A stretch of DNA of 64,000 nt, from positions 62,001 through 126,000 of the forward strand of contig FJUW01000021.1 of assembly GCA_900074885.1 (NCBI GenBank), written 5' to 3'. The notes under the pieces were generated by a model. The model was not told where the DNA came from and ran no database searches. It worked only from the letters and a program-made list of their open reading frames with translations. Below are positions 1 through 10,643 of the stretch, piece after piece. Each line of letters opens with the position of its first letter. Positions within the stretch are counted from its first letter, which is position 1. The DNA comes from Rhynchosporium graminicola. Its lineage: Eukaryota > Ascomycota > Leotiomycetes > Helotiales > Ploettnerulaceae. Both the position numbers and the translations under genes were made by a program.

Positions 1-1023
1 CTACGAAATACACACGCCCACACGCCGAAGAACATAACACCAGAGAACCTGTTTGTAGGCGTAGGAAGCGACGAGGCAATTGATGCCTTGCTTCGCTGTT
101 TCTGTGTGCCAGGAAAAGACAAGATCCTCGTCTGCCCACCAACATATGGAATGTACTCTGTCTCTGCACAAGTGAACGACATAGGACTTGTCAAAGTGCC
201 CCTTCTCCCCGCCCCAGACTTCGCAATCGACGTACCACGAATTGCTTCCGCACTCTCCTCGCCCGAAGGTACCAATATCAAACTTATATACATCTGCTCG
301 CCAGGGAACCCAACCGGGTCGTTAATTAGCAAGGGAGATTTACAAAAGGTGCTCGAGCACCCGACGTGGAACGGAGTGGTGGTTCTAGATGAAGCATATA
401 TAGACTTCGCTCCCGAAGGCTCGTCACTTGCGGAATGGGTGGCGGAATGGCCGAACTTGGTTGTTATGCAAACGCTTTCGAAAGCATTTGGATTGGCGGG
501 GATCAGACTGGGTGCTGCGTTCGCGTCGCCGGAGATTGCTTCGTTGCTGAATAACTTGAAGGCGCCATATAATATCAATAATATGACGAGTCAGGTTGCT
601 ATCTCGTCTTTGTCACCAAGGGGATTAGAAGTTATGAGGGAACAGGCAGCGAGAATTGTGGAGCAGAGAGACAGGTTATTGAAGGAGCTGCCGAGGGTTG
701 AAGGCGTGGGAAGATTTAGAGGCGGGGAGGCGGGAAACTTTCTGTTGGTGGAAATCCAGGATAAGAAGGGAAATCCAGATAACTTGACTGCATTGAGGGT
801 GTATGAGACTCTGGCTGAGAATAGAGGGGTCGTGGTTAGGTTTCGAGGAAAAGAGCATGGATGTTTGGGATGTGTTAGAATTACGGTTGGTACTGAGAAT
901 GAGGTTACAAGGTTTTTGAAGGAGATTAGTGATGTTTTGAAGCAAGTTCATTCAGAGGCAGATATACCAAATGGGAAGGCGGAGGAGAAGAAAGAGGAGG
1001 AAGCAAACGCTGTGGTGTCGTAG
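1..1023 (+). CDS. HIS5: Histidinol-phosphate aminotransferase, C-terminal part (5' end outside window)
   Basis: The reading frame is open from base 1, so the gene starts upstream of the window; a Met at 88 is internal. The protein is a fold-type I PLP aminotransferase that converts imidazole acetol-phosphate and glutamate to histidinol phosphate in histidine biosynthesis (cytosolic in fungi). Visible family motifs, in order, are ENLFVGVGSDEAIDAL, YICSPGNPTG, LDEAYIDF, and TLSKAFGLAGIRLG, where the Lys is the expected PLP Schiff-base residue. The C-terminal arginine region RITVGTENE is present. No intron is seen in this part. The last ~25 residues are a Glu/Lys-rich tail ending at TAG 1021-1023, beyond the usual catalytic core; this looks like a fungal tail extension. 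The assignment is secure from motifs; only the N-terminal third is missing. Confidence 0.95.
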   Translation, partial: LRNTHAHTPKNITPENLFVGVGSDEAIDALLRCFCVPGKDKILVCPPTYGMYSVSAQVNDIGLVKVPLLPAPDFAIDVPRIASALSSPEGTNIKLIYICSPGNPTGSLISKGDLQKVLEHPTWNGVVVLDEAYIDFAPEGSSLAEWVAEWPNLVVMQTLSKAFGLAGIRLGAAFASPEIASLLNNLKAPYNINNMTSQVAISSLSPRGLEVMREQAARIVEQRDRLLKELPRVEGVGRFRGGEAGNFLLVEIQDKKGNPDNLTALRVYETLAENRGVVVRFRGKEHGCLGCVRITVGTENEVTRFLKEISDVLKQVHSEADIPNGKAEEKKEEEANAVVS

Positions 1024-4000
1024 AGGCATACGAGATAGAGCAATTTACAAAAATAATACGGATTGAATAAAATGAGTCGCGTCTGGTACACCGGAAAATG
1101 AAGTCTTGCGAGGACTTTGTAATTTGTGTAATACTAGTCGTTCAAGGACCTCAAAGAATGTCATAACTTCCAATTGTTACTATACGCGAGTCCCAAATCG
1201 GGTTCCTGACCCAAATTATTACCTGAAAAGTAGAAGCCTATGAAACTTTGTATTATGGATCTCCATCGATTGAAATACGAGCTTTCACTTCACCGGGAAA
1301 CGAAGTAAGGTAGATGGCCTAGAATGGCATGCGAGACGTGTGCAAAAACTCCACAACTATGAAAGATCCGAAAATACCTAAGTCATTCCATGCCAACTAC
1401 CGACGTCAGGAGAAAGCGGTTGATTAGAGCATCCAAGATCTCAGCTCGCGAGATGAGTAGATCAAAGTCACGAAAAAAATTAAGAACTTCGATCTGTTCG
1501 GGCGGCCTCACCAGATGGTAATATCATGAAAATAATCAGGTTTTGACTAGACTCTCTACTTTTTGGCCGGGTTTAAGCCAAGCTAGATCCTCAAGACAAG
1601 AGAAGGGATTTTCAGTAGTAAATACACAACTTCCATCGTTTAGCTGGTACCACGCTGTCTTTGAGACACCTCAGGAGACCTCAACCTCGGCGGCGCCTTA
1701 CCTCTTTGTTGCAGGCAAGGGGACAGGGGGAGCCTACTGGCAATGTCTATGGCCGGATTTTAGTTTAGTCCTAGACATGAGAGCAAAAATTTGCGTTCCC
1801 TTGCCAACATTCGCAATATTTCAATATTAAGAGAAGGTTTTATGTTGCGAGGATATGGGTCTTAGCATAGGTCAGGTAACTGTAGTCACGTGCATAGTCC
1901 GTGCGGATATTCCTAGATAATACCTTTAGTTAACTCTCTATAGTAATTAGTACTGTAATACAACCAATAACATTCAACTACTCTATGCCTTACTCTGAAG
2001 ATCAACGTAACCTTGCCATATTTTTATGGTAGGTTAAGAAAGTTGTCTTAGGTGGAGGGGCGATTGTGTAGATAGTGCGACGTTAGGATTTGGTTTCGAG
2101 AGTAGACCTTGCTATTTACAGAGAAAGAGAGTCTGAATCGACGCGTAATCAGTTCTCAACATATTAAATTTAAGATAATATATTGACTCTCGCTAATTTA
2201 TCCTCGACTTTATGACAGATAGGTGGTTCATCGTTTCAGCGTTTTTGGTAGTACTAATAGGGGGCAAGGTGAGTTTACTGTGAAAAAGGATCAATCACTT
2301 GTCACTAATTGAGTAGTTTATGCCCTACCCTTAGACCTCGTTAATATCAATGTAGCAAAGTGGTCGAGTCACTAAGCTCCCTATTATTATTAATGGCGCT
2401 ACCACTGTAAATTGCCTTCGTTTTGGTTAAACTCTATATATATTGGTCAGTCATCTAAGTTTGGTCAACTTCGGCGAATATTGGTCCAAAATGTAGTGAT
2501 TTTGGCCGAATCGGCATTTAGTGAGTGGATCGGAACCGATCTATAATTTCTACACATATCTACGAACGTTCTAAACATTGAATCTGACTTGATGACTGAT
2601 GGCAAAATTTCTTGATTGTACGATGGGATGGAGCTATATTAACATTGGAGATCTTCTTGACATCGACCGACAAGTGATAGTTATACGGTCATCCGACTCA
2701 TTTCCGTGATAATCATTACATCGTTGTTTGGCCAGCTCGTTTCAGCTTTGCGCATGATTTCACGCCGAATAAGGACTTTAGCTAAATCGACAATACAAAT
2801 CTGCTAAATCGACTATACAGCTAACCTGTTCGGGAAGTTTCGAAGGAACACGACCCTTGCCTAGGCCCAAGCTCTGAATTCTGAATGCCTTCATGGGCTA
2901 GGGGCTAGGTTAGCAATTGCGCCCCTGCAACTGCGTCGTTACCTTAGGATTGGTTAGGGTAAGGGAGGAAGCGGATTTAGGGCTAGTTCTGGTTACAGTA
3001 CATTTTCGACTCGCATAACTTGATATAATGGAAGTCGAGTTGTGTCGTACTATTGTATCTGTGTGTGTTCGATTAGCAATTATGTATGGTCGATTTAGAC
3101 AAACTCCGAATGAGGTGCACCTGCATCCGCCTTTCTTGTTGTGTGAACTCCTGCTTTAGACGTAACCCGAGTGGCCCTGCTGAAGGACCTGTATTGAAAG
3201 AAGAACCATAATTGAGGCTGGTAGATTTTGTGGTAAAACGTCGGAGTTTGCTCCAGTAGTCAACAAACAGCATGCAAGTCCGGCTAGAGACACCGCCTCC
3301 GGTGAGTAATCGACGATTACGACTCAATTTTATCTGCGTAGTAACCATATATGCAGCTGTTGACGTCAGAAAACTATTCTCACATTTTGATAGATTACGG
3401 GGTAAAACTCAGGAAACAATCTTGGGACTTGTACTCAATAGGACTCCAACTTCACATACAGGACACCTCACGATTCGAATATGAGGCGTACACCTGTATA
3501 GTGTAAACTTTCGCAAATCTACTTCAGTAATTGGCTATAAATTGAGTCTGTGGGTTGTCAAGGCTGAGATTGAGTTTCTCAGGATTAAAAAGCCTCTCAA
3601 GACAACTAATGAGAGATCGCAGGTTCTAAACCTTACATATATAGTTCCAAGCAACTGTGCAGCGATGGACAGGTGTATGGTAATCTGCGGCCACCCCCTC
3701 CGAGAAAGTGCTTAAACTCTGGAAGTCAATGTTGCGAGACTGAGCTGGAAACTTACCAGAGCATTGGGTCAATATCGTTGAATAAATGCTACATGTTGGA
3801 TTGGAAAAGTATCTAAAGGCAGGCACAGCTTACCCCACAACTCGAGGCTACTTTATTGGAATGACGAAGGCGCCGACACTTTATTGAAATTACAAATGTA
3901 AAGTCACAAACTCACATTGCGGAGGTAAATTTAGATCTGGTATCTTTTACCCCCTGCTCTTGTAGGGATCCCGGGCAACTTAACGCTTTTCTTGATGAGG

Positions 4001-4385
4001 CTGTAAACAGACAGAAGATTTGTTGTGTACAAGCCTGTAGGTCTAGCACGGAAAAGTCGCTATTTTACTGGGTGAGGTTGTAGACACCAGGCAAAACTTG
4101 GGGATAAAAGATATATTTACCAGTTGTAAATTACCTCCATAGGGCGTTGGATCCGTCGTCATGAAATTACCCCAGAGCTCCTAAACTGAATTCTTTCATC
4201 TCAAACGTCTCACCGCAAACGATCCCGATAAGTCTCCAGAACTCCATGTAAACGAAACTTCCATACCGTAACTCGCTTAACCCCTCTCTCTTCTTGGCGT
4301 CTCCTTCCCAATCTCGCAACTCACCTGCAGCTTCTCAGATTCAAATCCTTCCTGTCTCCCACAGAGACTATGTACCCTCCTGAAA
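1024..4385. other. Intergenic region with one solo LTR
   Basis: About 3.3 kb with no gene I can support. Short open frames at 1543-1830, 3073-3348 and 3626-3826 have no recognisable motif and no consistent splice structure. The only defined element is the solo LTR at 1843-2020. Base composition is normal, unlike the AT-rich island further right. The stretch just upstream of 4386 presumably holds the promoter of the zinc-knuckle gene. Confidence 0.6.
1843..2020. repeat. Solo LTR (178 bp), copy 1
   Basis: A 178-bp unit starts TGTTGC and ends GCCATA, and is clearly homologous over its whole length to 24669-24846, which has the same length. In the better copy the ends read TGTTGC...GCAATA, near-perfect inverted termini of the TG...CA kind expected of an LTR. 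The flanks are TTTTA (1838-1842) and TTTTT (2021-2025), a 5-bp duplication with one mismatch. No internal retrotransposon region lies next to it, so it is probably the product of LTR-LTR recombination. The superfamily (Copia or Gypsy) cannot be told from the LTR alone. Confidence 0.75.
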
Positions 4386-6169
4386 ATGCCTGTCGTAGCT
4401 AAACTCTTCCATAACCGCAAACTTTCCCTTCCAGAGTATATGATCACCGAACCTGGCAACGTTCCAGATGACGAGCTCTTCACTCTCTCACAACGCGATC
4501 TGAGCAAACGCCTGCCGTTAAACACGTCCTCACGTGCCACATTCTCTATTTATTTTCGGTGGCTAGAGATCCATCGGAGAAGACCGTCGCCAAGGACGGA
4601 GCATTGGAGTAATACTTTGATGCACTGGGTCCAGAGTCTGGAGAAGAGGGGTTTTGGGGTAGAAGAAGTTTTGGGAAGTGTGCATATGTGGAAGGATATG
4701 GAGGGGCCTTTTGAGGGGACTCGGGGGAGAATGCCGCCCAGTGAAAGTGAAGTCAGGAAAGCCTTTTTAGGCGTTAATAGTGGAAAGAAAGAGGAGATCA
4801 TGAAAAAGAAGGCTGAGGGGCAGGGAGAGAAGTTTGGCATGGAGTATGTTAAGGATAGAAGGGTGGAGAAGATCGATCGATCGCGCGGGCTTGATGAAAG
4901 ACGGAGCTGGCTGGACGACTTGGAGGAGGGAGAATACGATTCGGAAGAGCGAGACCAGGATTGGCATCGGGAGTTGAAGAAGAAACAAAGGATCAAGAAG
5001 CATGTTGACAAGACGAAGTTCGATGGTCCGCCGCCGCCAAGTTATACCTGCAATCGGTGCGGAAAGACAGGTATGTGGTCAAGTATTTTTGGAACTTTGT
5101 CAAGCAATGTTGGTCGCATTTAATACTCTATCCCGAGCCTGCCCCTCGGAGCCTTCTACTGATTTAGTTCACAGGTCACCATCTCCAGGTCTGTCCAACT
5201 AATCTAGACCCATCCTATGACAGTCCACCGGGCGAAAACTATCAGTGCGAGATTTGCCACAAGAAAGGTGAGCACTGGAAGTCACTCTGCCCGCAGAATA
5301 GCGATCCATTCTCAATCATCCAAAAGCGCAAGGCCAGAGGTATCATCCCACCAGAAAATGGTAGCAACTCGAAACACGACGATTGTGAGAAAGGGACCAA
5401 GACCCAGAGAGAACGAGAGAGCGATACACAAAGGAGAAGATCAAGATTGAGGTGTTCATCGAATAGCTCGGCCAGGAATACTGCATCTTCGGGAAAGAAA
5501 CTCGAGTTGCTAGACTCGTTACAGGATCTCGAAGGTAGAAAACAAAGGCTCTTTCGCCAGCTATCGGAAGAAATGGACGGTATGATTCGAGAAGGTAACG
5601 GACAGAGAAGCTCCGATCGGAAAAGAGGGCCAGAAGAAGCTATTTCTACCAGCAGTCCAACACTTACTTTCAAGAAAACTCGCAAGAAGGCAAGGATAGA
5701 GGATGGAAAATTCGATGGCATAGCAAAACCTCGAATCCAAGATGGCAGCGAGCAACAAGAACACGACGAGGCCTGCAGTATTTCGAATGATCGCCGTCGA
5801 CAATCCACACCATCAGTTCCCTTCGGACCTAGGTCCATCGGCGAATCACCAGGCTCAATGATCTCAGACGATGGAGAGTCTGATATAATGGATCTCGACG
5901 AGCCTCCACCACCAGGCAAGGAATACACACCTTTCGTGGACAAACTTATGCGCCAACGTCCAGAGATGAAGGAGGCAGTTAATATGGTTCGGAGACGTAA
6001 GACAGCTTCCGCGACGTGGGAAGAAATGGAACGACGTGGGAGGAGACATGCGACAATTGCTAGCAAGACCTTGGAGGAGATAGACCTTCGCACAGAGAAA
6101 TCCAAGAGTCCAGTTGCTGGCCGAGCTTGGGGGAAGATGGAACGACGCGTAGAAAAATCATCTAGGTAG
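4386..6169 (+). CDS. Zinc-knuckle (CCHC) protein, two exons
   Basis: Exon 1 is 4386-5070 and exon 2 is 5175-6169, with a GT-AG intron at 5071-5174; splicing gives 559 residues. The join rebuilds a CCHC knuckle, CNRCGKTG+HHLQVC, which exon 1 alone breaks. A second knuckle, CEICHKKGEHWKSLC, follows about 30 residues later. The N-terminal ~90 residues (FHNRKLSLPEYM, then LFTLSQRDLSKRLP) look folded; the middle and C-terminal parts are highly charged, with basic/acidic low complexity and a PPPP stretch. The pair of knuckles suggests RNA or single-stranded nucleic-acid binding, perhaps in mRNA processing, but that is inference. The stop used here is TAG 6167-6169; a possible GT-AG intron (6167-6220) removes it and would extend the protein (see findings). 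The start is the first ATG of the open frame. Confidence 0.8.
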
Positions 6170-6482
6170 ATGCCCTCGAGACTTGATGACATTCAGAGTG
6201 TTACTCACTCTTCCCAGAAGCAGAACGCCTCCAGACAGCCGCAGTGAATACGGTCGTCTCACACCGGTAGAAGATGATGTCCCAATGGTTATGCAATATG
6301 ATGGCGCTTGCGACGACTTTCATTTCGAGCGGGACGACCCTAACCACAAATTGACACTTGCCGAAGCCGAAGACTACACCTTTTTAACAAACCCTTCGCA
6401 AGTTACGCACACGAATCTAAAACTCCAAATCTCCACAATCCAAAATCCAACCAACCTTCAAATCTCAAGCCAAGAACACATA

Positions 6483-6980
6483 ATGGCGACTCCTACGAAG
6501 AACACCGAACCAGATTCCTCCTCCACTACGCCTGTCAGCCTCCCTTCCCGAACAGTTCACTTTCGGACCCGCGCAGGAACAGAGATGACGACCGACAAGT
6601 CTTATTTTCCTGATACAGAAAAAGAGAAAAATATAAGAGATGTCGCTGGCGCATTCCAAGGCTTCGCAGCCCAACAACAACGCAACATCGTCGAAGCATC
6701 CCGCTTGACCAGAGACCGCACAAACGAACGTGTGGTAAACCTGCAAGCACTGAAGGATTTCTCGACAAACTTCAAGCTGCAGGCAACAGTTCCCACGGAC
6801 ATGATACCATTGATGAGCAATGATACGAGGAAGCAGAAGGAGATCTTTAAGAGGGGGCGGGAGAAGAGTGGTGGCTCTCAGGGTGGTGAAGGTGAGGCGG
6901 AGGGAATTGTGAATGGGAACGCAAATGGAAGTGAGGTTCCAATTTCGCTGGCGGCCATGAGGGCAGGCGAGGAGGCTTGA
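6483..6980 (+). CDS. Hypothetical protein, 165 residues (possibly the 3' part of the upstream gene)
   Basis: Single-exon frame beginning MATPTKNTEPDSSS and ending at TGA 6978-6980. The sequence before the ATG is C/A-rich in the manner of fungal 5' leaders, which supports an independent start. The protein has a Ser/Thr-rich N terminus, a central conserved-looking block (TEKEKNIRDVAGAFQGFAAQ, then a charged helix RLTRDRTNERVVNLQALKDF) and a Gly/Glu/Asn-rich tail. No signal peptide or membrane segment. I do not recognise the family. The same frame is open upstream to about 6183 and could be joined to the zinc-knuckle gene by the 52-bp intron 6167-6220, so this may be the C-terminal part of a longer protein. 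Confidence 0.6.
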   Translation: MATPTKNTEPDSSSTTPVSLPSRTVHFRTRAGTEMTTDKSYFPDTEKEKNIRDVAGAFQGFAAQQQRNIVEASRLTRDRTNERVVNLQALKDFSTNFKLQATVPTDMIPLMSNDTRKQKEIFKRGREKSGGSQGGEGEAEGIVNGNANGSEVPISLAAMRAGEEA

Positions 6981-7907
6981 GGACGGGACAGAGATAATGT
7001 GGAAGGGACGCGGTCGGATGTTGCAAGGAAAGAATCTCAACGATGTGAACCGGATCGACACATTCATCAATCGAGCAAGACCAAGTCCTTCCCGAATCAA
7101 TTTCACCTCAACCTCGATTTCTCCTCAATCTCATTAATTTCCCTTTTCGCATACAATACAAAAGGACATGGCGCACCAAATTAGTGTGGCATTAGGCAAG
7201 GGACGCAAGATTTGTGGCGTTGTTTGTAGGGATATTTATTTCGAAACGGCGCCGGATTTTTGCTAAGGTGTTTTGCGTTTGCGGGTCTGGGAGATCTGGA
7301 AGATCGAGGCCCAAAAGCGTTCCTGCGCATAGCTAGTATGTGAACAGCCAGCTCAACAGGTAAAGGACTGGATCGCTATATTTTGCTAGGTCACCGAATC
7401 AATTGCAAGGACTTCAAAGTAAAGTGAAACGAACTCAAGTCCCTGATAATTTTGCAGACATAAGTGAAGTAGCACAGGCGGACACGGTGGTAATTCTTTC
7501 AACTTGCTTGTATGTTCGGTAGAAACCCCCGGATTTCAATTTCGAGCATATTAATCTCCCTTCTTTCATTCAATGGCTAAGTCTGTGAGTAAGCTTCTGT
7601 GGGGTGTGGATCTCTACCCTTCTCCTTCTCTTTTCCTTCTCACTCATGTAGAAGTACCAGCCATTTACGCAGCTAGACGATTGCCTTGACGCCAGAACTC
7701 TGCGCTTGTCACTCCCAATGCTCTGACGTGATTATGTCGGGCTGTTTGCTGCCTTTTCCCCATCTCCTTTAAGCATGTTTCGGATCTGCATTTCCTCTAG
7801 GCCACTATACATCACTCACCAACGCTTTTACCACAGCCTAGAATGTGTCCTATATCTTGGCTTGCTGATTAATCGATCTGTACTACCGGAACACTGGCTG
7901 CGGTCCA
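6981..7907. other. Intergenic region between convergent genes
   Basis: About 930 bp between the stop of the 6483 gene and the stop of the AP-2 sigma gene on the other strand. It should hold two 3' untranslated regions. No coding frame with recognisable content was found. Confidence 0.6.
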
Positions 7908-8694
7908 TCATTCCAATTTATCCAGATGCTCTAGTCGGGTGAGAACGACCTGTTTGCTGGTCTCTTCGATTTCGCCGGCTAGGAAGACCTCATCGAGGAT
8001 AGCGTAGACCTGTGTCAGTGAGATCGTTAGCCATCTTTGTTCAGACTATCGAATTACAGAGTGTCATGAAGCTGCCTCCTCTCTAGCCTCCCAGAGGGCC
8101 CTCCTCCCCCCAAAGCATGTATCCACGTACCTTGTAAAAATTAAATACTAAATCAAGCTCACACACGTTCCCAAAGAAGCTATCCAGCACCTCAACAAAG
8201 AAGTGTATAGCCTCCAAGTACGCGAGCTCGTTGTCGTTTGCATCTACGCAGACGCAGAAGAATAGCCCTGCGTATCGACGATATACGATCTTGTTGTTCC
8301 GGAACTCGACGAAATTGGATTGGTATTTCTGATCCCGGGGCGCGACCAGGCGGTGGACCTGGGTGTGTTAATTTGGGTTTAGGAGAGAGAGAGAGAGGAA
8401 GGGGCCGTGAGTCGAGAGGAAACGTACTTCGCCCTTGAGCTTTATTTTCTCTTCGTCGTTGTAAGGCGCATACCATTTCGCTAGGCGAGTTTTTCCTCTA
8501 GATACTTCTGTTAGTAATACTCCTTCTCCAGAGCCAATGCAAACAAAATATCGAGTCGAGCTTGATTCCTCCTGCGGCACTTCCAAGTCGGCAGCTATTC
8601 CGCTTTCTAGAGCGCTATGTATTGGAAAATGGATTGCATGGCAGAGAGAATTAACGTACTGCCGATTTTGGATTAATATGAAAGAGAGAACCAT
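7908..8694 (-). CDS. APS2: AP-2 adaptor complex sigma subunit
   Basis: Four exons on the minus strand: 8660-8694, 8428-8497, 8131-8358 and 7908-8009, all with GT-AG borders, giving 144 residues (the family is about 142). It is the small chain of the AP-2 heterotetramer, which links cargo and clathrin at the plasma membrane in endocytosis. Diagnostic stretches are [12 protein letters not shown]+[12 protein letters not shown] across intron 1, KIKLKGE+[19 protein letters not shown] across intron 2, [20 protein letters not shown] in exon 3, and [19 protein letters not shown] in exon 4. The MVLSFIL start, the ARDQ-like [15 protein letters not shown] block and [13 protein letters not shown] point to AP-2 sigma rather than AP-1 sigma. 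Codon content is intact and there is no sign of decay. The identification is secure; exon borders are each fixed by family alignment. Confidence 0.96.
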
Positions 8695-9402
8695 CTTGAA
8701 TTGGTAACCAAGACACCAAGTAGAGTATAGAGCCGAGCTTGATAGCTGTGAGGCGGGGTGCTTGTGCTGTGAGCTTCGGATGAGGTTGAAGGTTGCGGCT
8801 GGGAATTAAGACCTGAATAGCACTTCTACGGAGATGAGAAGTGGATCCTTATCACAGGATCTCGTCCCTTTTTCGTGTTAGTATATTTAATAGGCTTTCA
8901 CTTTCATATCACAGCATCTTTGACCAGGCTTCAACGCGTCTTCTTACTATTATCTTCGAGGACTCTGACAAACTCCTAGATCTACGCGGGTCGTTCAAAA
9001 TAAACTTCTCAGAATGCCGTATCCCTTCACACCGGCCGAACTGGCTCTCGTAGAGAATGATTCGTTGAATACATGAGATATCACCCTGACCCGTCTCAGC
9101 CGGTCAATGAAGCGCAAACAAGGCGTATGACTATTCTGTGTGAGGCTATCGGACCAAGGGTCAGTGAACTATTAACTCGCAGCCAGGTCCTTGTAGATCC
9201 TGTTCGTTTCGGTTGAGCAGATTGCGGTTGATTGCCAGCTGCGACGGAAAGGTTCCAGTTGCATGATATATTTTGCGGTCTTCTAAGGACGATGCTGTAT
9301 GAGAAAAAGTTCCACGATACTGCTATTGGGAAGTACGTCTTCAATTTCAACTGATCTCCCTATTGCATATGTGTCGTTGCTGCCCTCCCTCTTCATTTTA
9401 GA
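8695..9402. other. Intergenic region upstream of APS2 and the homeobox relic
   Basis: About 700 bp. The right half (about 9000-9400) shows broken open frames in front of the homeobox relic and may be its lost N-terminal exon(s), ending in an acceptor-like cattttag at 9392-9401. The left half should contain the promoter of the AP-2 sigma gene. Nothing further is recognisable. Confidence 0.5.
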
Positions 9403-9783
9403 ATGAACTGTTCTAAAGTACGACCCAGATACTTCACGAATCGCGTAGCACGCGAAGCCGGCCGACCACGCGCGACACGCAAGACTCCTAAATAAGTCAG
9501 CATTCTCCACGATAGCTTCGACGACGAGGCATAGCCATTACCCGGAAAAACTGTCCTGCTGGCGCACTCATGCGGCCTAGAACTCAAGCAAGTGAAGCAA
9601 TGGTTTGAGAATTAGAGGAAGAAGGTCGATAAGAGCGGTGGAACGCTGTCTACCAGGAACGGCAATGCCGATGCAACTGGTGCGGCGGATTTGGCGAGAG
9701 CGTACAAGAGGGATCTGCCCTCTACGGTTAGGGGGTTGGTGGAGGGGAAACTTTGTCCTTCGAAGGGTGTGGTGATTGGTTGA
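9403..9783 (+). pseudogene. Homeodomain transcription-factor relic
   Basis: One continuous frame over 127 codons contains three in-frame stops. The frame reads basic Arg-rich sequence (GRPRATRKTPK), then VSILHDSFDDEA, PLPGKTVLLAHSCGLELKQV and KQWFEN-stop-RKKV. This matches the homeodomain layout: helix 1, helix 2, then recognition helix KQVKQWFENxRKK, where the third stop replaces the residue between Asn and Arg. Two stops (after TPK and before PLPG) also sit inside helix 1 and the following loop. A tail of about 55 residues follows the domain. An acceptor-like cattttag lies just before the first codon, so this was probably an internal or last exon. The gene is broken; the family call rests on the WFxNxRxK core. 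Confidence 0.75.
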
Positions 9784-10059
9784 GGAGGTGGAAGAGAGGA
9801 AAACCTAGGTGACACCAGGTGATAGACCTAGGATGGGGGAATATGGCATCTGAAGCGATTTGTTGCTGAAAGAGCGGACATTTTTTCTCATCTCATGTGT
9901 ATCTACTTGTGCGCATGACTGTATGTACTGTGAGCGGTACATATGTTTTCTTGTGTTGTCGCTTCACCTGAAGTTCTTCTGTGGATTGGAGTGAACCATC
10001 AAAGTTTGGCGAGATATCTTTTGCTCACCAGCTGCACTGAGAGCCGGATGGTGTCACGG

Positions 10060-10643
10060 TTCAATTCGCCCTATCAGCTTCCGCTTTATCGAGAGCGAAT
10101 CTCGCAAAATCGGCCTCTGTAGTGGTATACGGAGCGGCTTTGTTGGCGTCTGCTACAGCTGCTGCAGGACGTAGTGACTACGAATGAGAGTTTCGAGCCA
10201 GCTGTAAGCGATGATCCAAGAATCACTCCACTGCCTCGGGTGGCGGGAGTAATGAAGGGCGTGTAGTCTCTTAGGGTGAAGTTGATGGGTGATGGGGTGT
10301 GGATTATGCCTTCGACGACCAAAGATTAGCGATTCAGCGAACAAGTAGTTTTTAGTGTTTCAATGAGGCAAATTTCAACATTCTGGAAAATAGAATATGG
10401 AAGAAACGAATGTTTGCAGCAGTAACGAAGGCTTCGTCGATTATCATATCGGAAATTTCGTAGATCTTTACTATCGCGTGAGAAGGCGCGTATGGGCCTC
10501 TCGGCAACGGCTTTGGACTCGCGTCATGTTGTACCGCGAACATTATAGTCTTCTGGGAGGAGTTGAAGCCCGAGAATGTTAGTGATATAGCCGTTGGTTC
10601 CTGTGATCAGAATGGTTTTGCCGTTACTTTCCGGGAGCGACAT
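10060..10643 (-). pseudogene. NAD-dependent epimerase/ketoreductase (extended SDR, GRE2-like) relic
   Basis: On the minus strand a start at 10643 opens MSLPESNGKTILITGTNGYI, the Rossmann TGxxGxI nucleotide-binding motif of extended short-chain dehydrogenases. Similarity then moves between frames: YNVRGTT is followed by a shift to a frame reading PRGPYAPSHAIVKIYEISDM, then EGIIHTPSPINFTLRDYTPF and KLSFVVTTS, and a further shift to AAAVADANKAAPYTTTEADF. These are the expected successive blocks of the GRE2/dihydroflavonol-reductase-like family. At least three frame changes and a stop interrupt it, and similarity ends near 10060, before the catalytic YxxxK region can be found. It is therefore truncated as well as frameshifted. 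Confidence 0.8.

Noticed and set aside
5242..6192. 316-codon minus-strand open frame
   Set aside because: It lies antisense to exon 2 of the zinc-knuckle gene and is Ser/Leu-rich, as expected from the complement of a charged coding strand.
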